NCBI GenBank assembly: GCA_026397965.1 | Contig: JAPLTU010000039.1 | Span: 100,991-164,990, forward strand | Source of the DNA: Verrucomicrobiota bacterium | Lineage (GTDB): Bacteria > Verrucomicrobiota > Verrucomicrobiia > Opitutales > UBA953 | Direction of reading: 5' to 3' | DNA length: 64,000 nt | In this document: positions 61,601 to 64,000 of the stretch, in pieces | Numbering within the stretch: the stretch's first letter is position 1 | Layout: each line of letters opens with the position of its first letter | The notes under the pieces: model-generated | Database searches by the model: none | Told to the model about the DNA's origin: nothing | Seen by the model: the letters and a program-made list of their open reading frames with translations, nothing else | Program-made: the position numbers and the translations under genes

Positions 61601-61849
61601 CGACTGCCCCCCGAAGCGGACGCCCTCTTACAACTGGCTGATATCCGCTGCCTGGCTGAGCAAAAAGGCGTCATCTCGATTTCGACCGAAGATAGCATTC
61701 TTAAGTGCTTGGCCGTAGGGAAAAAGAACTTTGCCGAGCCAATCCTCATCGGCAATCGCTTTCCCCGCTTGACCGTAAGGGACCCCCTGCGGAAACTTAA
61801 AGAAATCCGTGGCTTTTTATCCCGGATACCTGAACCTAACGGAAAATGA
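58616..61849 (+). CDS. mfd: Transcription-repair coupling factor
   Basis: Mfd (1077 residues) displaces stalled RNA polymerase and recruits UvrA. The N-terminal UvrB-like module, the CarD-type RNA-polymerase interaction domain (DALVHATQGVCLFKGIRPFE, near 415), the helicase motifs GDVGFGKTEVALRAAF and IIDEEHRFGV, and the LQLRGRVGR-type TRG region are all present. The length is slightly short of the usual 1150 residues, mainly in the N-terminal module. It overlaps the surA-like gene by four bases. Confidence 0.96.
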   Translation: MSAQSRRALTGVPAHAWAACACSEGADRSVLVLLASNLGAAETLAEETAQLLSEINGSKPTARTLTEADAAVPAFEADCDLLGVLSALRHGQHTAQRPLLIACTPGSLVRRAPALASTAERELVVRKGGKLSIQKFAQRLAEDFGYAHEALCEQPGEFALRGGILDVYPLNAQMPVRIDLFGDTVESLRPFDPATQRSEGEVEGLVICAPRDDSGQANEVSFFHHLPPETLIIAVDQSLEDPACVAVHASGLAELTFEETDEAPADYLAQALDSAPADSLLIGAAEDPAHARVLLLRGAAALAKDGRLCLLAGDTDGSVERLSADLAAIQVRGFNPRIIHARFGGGIIIPPGALSGSLNGGLVLLTERELFGRRKRPLASLPRRRTAVRAAVGRALDFGEVVDGDALVHATQGVCLFKGIRPFENDGRTEDYISLEFAEKSMLHLPLRESHLLTRYIGIGRAHPKLSKLGGGGWEKSRRAAEKATGDLAAQLLAMQAERSSRPGIAHPKDEDNPWMGEFERSFPHRETPDQARAIEECKRDMERPAAMDRLVSGDVGFGKTEVALRAAFKSVLGGRQVAILAPTTVLAQQHFESFKERLARWPVSVELLSGYRTVKQKAEVRARAAAGTVDIVVGTHALLSDGTSFGRLGLVIIDEEHRFGVRHKERLKQLRAEVDVLAMSATPIPRTLYLALVGARDLSVIETPPRERLPIRTIVRSYDERLVRDAVKAELARGGQVFYLHNRVETIQAVAERLAALLPKARIVVGHGQMGAGELEETMSAFVAGEYDVLVCTTIIETGLDIPNCNTLIIEGADRFGLAQLYQLRGRVGRFNRQAYAYLFLHRHANLVGTAHRRLSAIRQYNQLGAGFRIAMRDLELRGAGNILGSEQSGHVATVGFDLYCQLLRRSVAKLRGDKGAAVDRCEIQLDFVMHTQGPLGVASDKSGDGEAPILTATLPADWIPETRLRIEAFRKIALAVDGSEVAELRSSLLDRYGRLPPEADALLQLADIRCLAEQKGVISISTEDSILKCLAVGKKNFAEPILIGNRFPRLTVRDPLRKLKEIRGFLSRIPEPNGK

Positions 61850-62928
61850 AAGCCCTCTTAACCACCGCTGCCTTAGCCCTGACCGCCGCCCTGGCGTTCG
61901 GGCAAAAGGCTTCGCCGACCCTCGAAGAAGTGGCTGCCAAACGTTGGTCGGAGATGCATGCAGATCGCATCGCCGCTACCGCCGACGGTCAGGGCATCAC
62001 CCTTTCTGATATCCGACGCCAAATCGAACCCGTAGTCGGACAGATTCGCGCCTCAGTGCGTACTGATTCCGAATTCGAAAAAGCCCTCGGGGCCGCGGCG
62101 GATGAGACCTTGCGGTCGATGACCGAGCGACAGCTTGTCATCGCAGACTTCCGCGCCGGGACTGGCAAACTACCGGCGATGTACATCGACGCGGATATCG
62201 AAGAAACCATCCGCCGAGATTTCTCCGGCGACCGAAATCGCTTTGTCGCCTCCTTGCGGAGCGCGGGGACGACGCCCTTGGCGCACCGCAAATTCATCGA
62301 AGATCGTATCATCTTCGAATACATGGTGGGCCAGATCCGCCGGACGGCCACGGAAGTAAGCCCAGGGAAAATCCAAACCTACTACGAGGCTCACCGGTCT
62401 GAGTTTGAGCGCAAAGAGCAGATTCAGGTCCGCCAGATCACCTTGGCCCAAGGAGCTGCCGAGACCTTGGCCGAAGCCAAAGCCCGAGCCGATACCTTGG
62501 CCGAGGCCTTACGCCACCCGGAGAAAATCAACGAAGCTGTGGCGATGTTCAAACTCACGGGACCAAAAATGTCCGCCACCCCTTCCTTTGCCGAAATCGC
62601 CGAACGCATCAGCACCGACGACTACGCTAAAAAGGGCGGCGATGCCGGCTGGCATAATTGCGATGAACTCAACGAGCGCGTGATAACGACGCTCAAAGCC
62701 ATGGGCGATAAAGACATTTCCGCCCCCCTACAATTTGACATTCCTGGAAGCAAGTCCGTCTGGTTTATCTTCTGCCGCGAAGGTTATCGGCCAAAAGGCT
62801 TCGCCACCATCGCCGACCCTGAAGTACTGAACGAAATCGAAGACAAAGTCCGGACGGAGAGCATGAAAGAAGCGGTAAAGAATTGGCTCGGCGAACTGCG
62901 CGATAAGCATCTCGTCGAAATTCGCTAA
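61846..62928 (+). CDS. SurA-like periplasmic chaperone/peptidyl-prolyl isomerase
   Basis: A 360-residue secreted protein. The signal peptide is MKALLTTAALALTAALAFG. A SurA-N-type helical domain (about 40-180) is followed by a parvulin-like segment with FAEIAERISTDDYAKKGGDAGW, the conserved GGD-GW of rotamases, near 255-275. It probably assists outer-membrane protein folding. It starts within the mfd stop and is followed after one base by malQ, forming a coupled run. Confidence 0.85.
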   Translation: MKALLTTAALALTAALAFGQKASPTLEEVAAKRWSEMHADRIAATADGQGITLSDIRRQIEPVVGQIRASVRTDSEFEKALGAAADETLRSMTERQLVIADFRAGTGKLPAMYIDADIEETIRRDFSGDRNRFVASLRSAGTTPLAHRKFIEDRIIFEYMVGQIRRTATEVSPGKIQTYYEAHRSEFERKEQIQVRQITLAQGAAETLAEAKARADTLAEALRHPEKINEAVAMFKLTGPKMSATPSFAEIAERISTDDYAKKGGDAGWHNCDELNERVITTLKAMGDKDISAPLQFDIPGSKSVWFIFCREGYRPKGFATIADPEVLNEIEDKVRTESMKEAVKNWLGELRDKHLVEIR

Positions 62929-62929
62929 G

Positions 62930-64000
62930 ATGAAGTCTGGGGGCCGCGAAGTAGCCGCGACTTTCAGCTGCCGGGCATTCCCTCGCCGTAGCGCCGGCCT
63001 GCTGCTCCATATCAGCGCCCTTCCGGGCAACGGGCCAATTGGCGCACTCGGGACAGCCGCCCGCCAATTCATCGACGCCCTGCAAGTCGCCGGATTTAGC
63101 TGGTGGCAAATCTGTCCGCTTGGCCCGACAGGCTATGGCGATTCTCCTTATCAGGCCCTGTCGGTCTTCGCCGGCAACCCATACCTGCTTGACCTCGACG
63201 ACCTCGTCGCACGCGGCATGCTGACGGCCGCCGAAATCGCCCCGCTTAATCGCCACGGAGACGAAGGCACTGACTACGGCCGACTCTGGAATGACCTAAG
63301 ACCGCTTTTACGCCGTGCGGCCGCACGCGGAGCTGTGCTATTAAAAGACAATCCGACGTTCGAAGCTTTCCGCCGAGAGGAGGCTTACTGGCTCGACCCC
63401 TGGACGCGTTTCTCGGCTCTGCGCGAGATTCATGGTTTTACGGCCCCGACTTCATGGACAAAACACACCTTCGACGACGCTCTGATAACCGAAGCCGCCG
63501 TCTTGCAGTTCTTGTTCAGTCAGCAATGGCAGGCCCTTCGGACGTATGCGCGCCAACGGGGTGTCTCCCTTTTTGGCGATGAGCCCATCTATGTCTCAGC
63601 CGATGGCTGTGATGCGAAGTTCAGGCCTGAACTCTTTCAGCTTGATGCAAGCGGGCGACCGACCGCTGTCGCCGGCGTCCCGCCCGACTACTTCTGCGAA
63701 GACGGACAGCTTTGGGGCAACCCCCTCTATCGTTGGGAACGACATGCTGCCGATGGTTACCAATGGTGGAAATCGCGCGTTCACCACGACCTAAAATTAT
63801 TCGACGCCATTCGCATCGATCATTTTCGCGGTCTGCATGACTACTGGAGCGTACCCGCAGACTCGCCCAACGCGCGGGTCGGCGAATGGATGCCGGGGCC
63901 GGACTTGGATTTCACCCGCGCGCTCGGAGATCTCCCGCTGGTCGCCGAGGATCTTGGCCTACTCTCTCCCGGGGTCGAGGTCCTGCGTGAAACTGCCGGC
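62930..64000 (+). CDS. malQ: 4-alpha-glucanotransferase (amylomaltase), partial
   Basis: A GH77 enzyme, open from the ATG at 62930 to the window end (357 residues visible, more expected). Clear motifs: SAGLLLHISALPGNGPIG near the start, WWQICPLGPTGYGDSPYQ, FGDEPIYVSADG, and the catalytic aspartate in FDAIRIDHFRG, followed by LVAEDLG with the acid/base glutamate. It transfers malto-oligosaccharide segments for glycogen or maltose metabolism. The ATG is one base after the surA-like stop. The C-terminal end is outside the window. Confidence 0.93.
   Translation, partial: MKSGGREVAATFSCRAFPRRSAGLLLHISALPGNGPIGALGTAARQFIDALQVAGFSWWQICPLGPTGYGDSPYQALSVFAGNPYLLDLDDLVARGMLTAAEIAPLNRHGDEGTDYGRLWNDLRPLLRRAAARGAVLLKDNPTFEAFRREEAYWLDPWTRFSALREIHGFTAPTSWTKHTFDDALITEAAVLQFLFSQQWQALRTYARQRGVSLFGDEPIYVSADGCDAKFRPELFQLDASGRPTAVAGVPPDYFCEDGQLWGNPLYRWERHAADGYQWWKSRVHHDLKLFDAIRIDHFRGLHDYWSVPADSPNARVGEWMPGPDLDFTRALGDLPLVAEDLGLLSPGVEVLRETAG

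Overview
The window reads as chromosome from a Gram-negative, GC-rich bacterium, most likely a Verrucomicrobiota (Opitutae-like) lineage. This placement is inferred from gene content: a PVC-type mosaic cytochrome (DUF1080, propeller, HEAT, LamG and CxxCH in one chain), RNase E/G together with RNase Y, lipid A genes (lpxB plus a GnnA-like dehydrogenase), a carboxynorspermidine polyamine pathway, the olefin genes oleC-oleD, and a single-chain glycine dehydrogenase. There is no prophage, intact insertion sequence, CRISPR array or rRNA. Genes are packed tightly, with many 1-4 bp stop/start overlaps.

Region by region. 0-8.5 kb: a tandem ribbon-helix-helix protein with a lysine-rich tail, a P1B-4 metal ATPase, rng and rodA (minus strand), then divergent rny and an arginine-rich repeat/RGG protein. 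8.5-13.1 kb: murA, ruvB, proB-proA and tRNA-Asp. 13.2-18.5 kb: carboxynorspermidine synthase and decarboxylase, a membrane-anchored coiled-coil protein, a decayed Vsr-type endonuclease that is not an open gene, and a porin. 18.5-24.8 kb: an SDR/lpxB/GnnA-like operon, a SirB1-like protein, aroE, a prepilin peptidase and a lipoprotein. 24.8-31.8 kb: oleC-oleD, a thioesterase, nth and a fused gcvP. 31.8-39.7 kb: a two-component system with a PmrA/QseB-like box, an LplT-like transporter, metF, DUF983, a NagX-like acyltransferase and argS. 39.8-51.8 kb: the giant PVC cytochrome, sufT-hemW, a dicarboxylate symporter, a DUF1080 protein, an SGLT-like transporter with galK, and a DUF3050 protein. 51.9-64 kb: rpoZ-smpB-trmL, dgkA, rpmB, an aminotransferase, fabV-parA-DUF1826, a small secreted protein pair, then mfd, a SurA-like chaperone and malQ, which runs off the end.

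How the parts fit. Most genes are housekeeping: cell wall and shape (murA, rodA), envelope lipids (lpxB, the GnnA-like gene, fabV, dgkA, LplT-like), RNA decay and translation quality control (rng, rny, smpB, trmL), and DNA repair (ruvB, nth, mfd). Sugar use (SGLT-galK, two DUF1080 proteins, malQ) suggests a carbohydrate degrader. The observations most worth following are the RGG/repeat protein behind rny, the tandem RHH protein with a perfect 14-bp palindrome, the Vsr relic, the GnnA-like gene beside lpxB, and the PmrA/QseB-like box.
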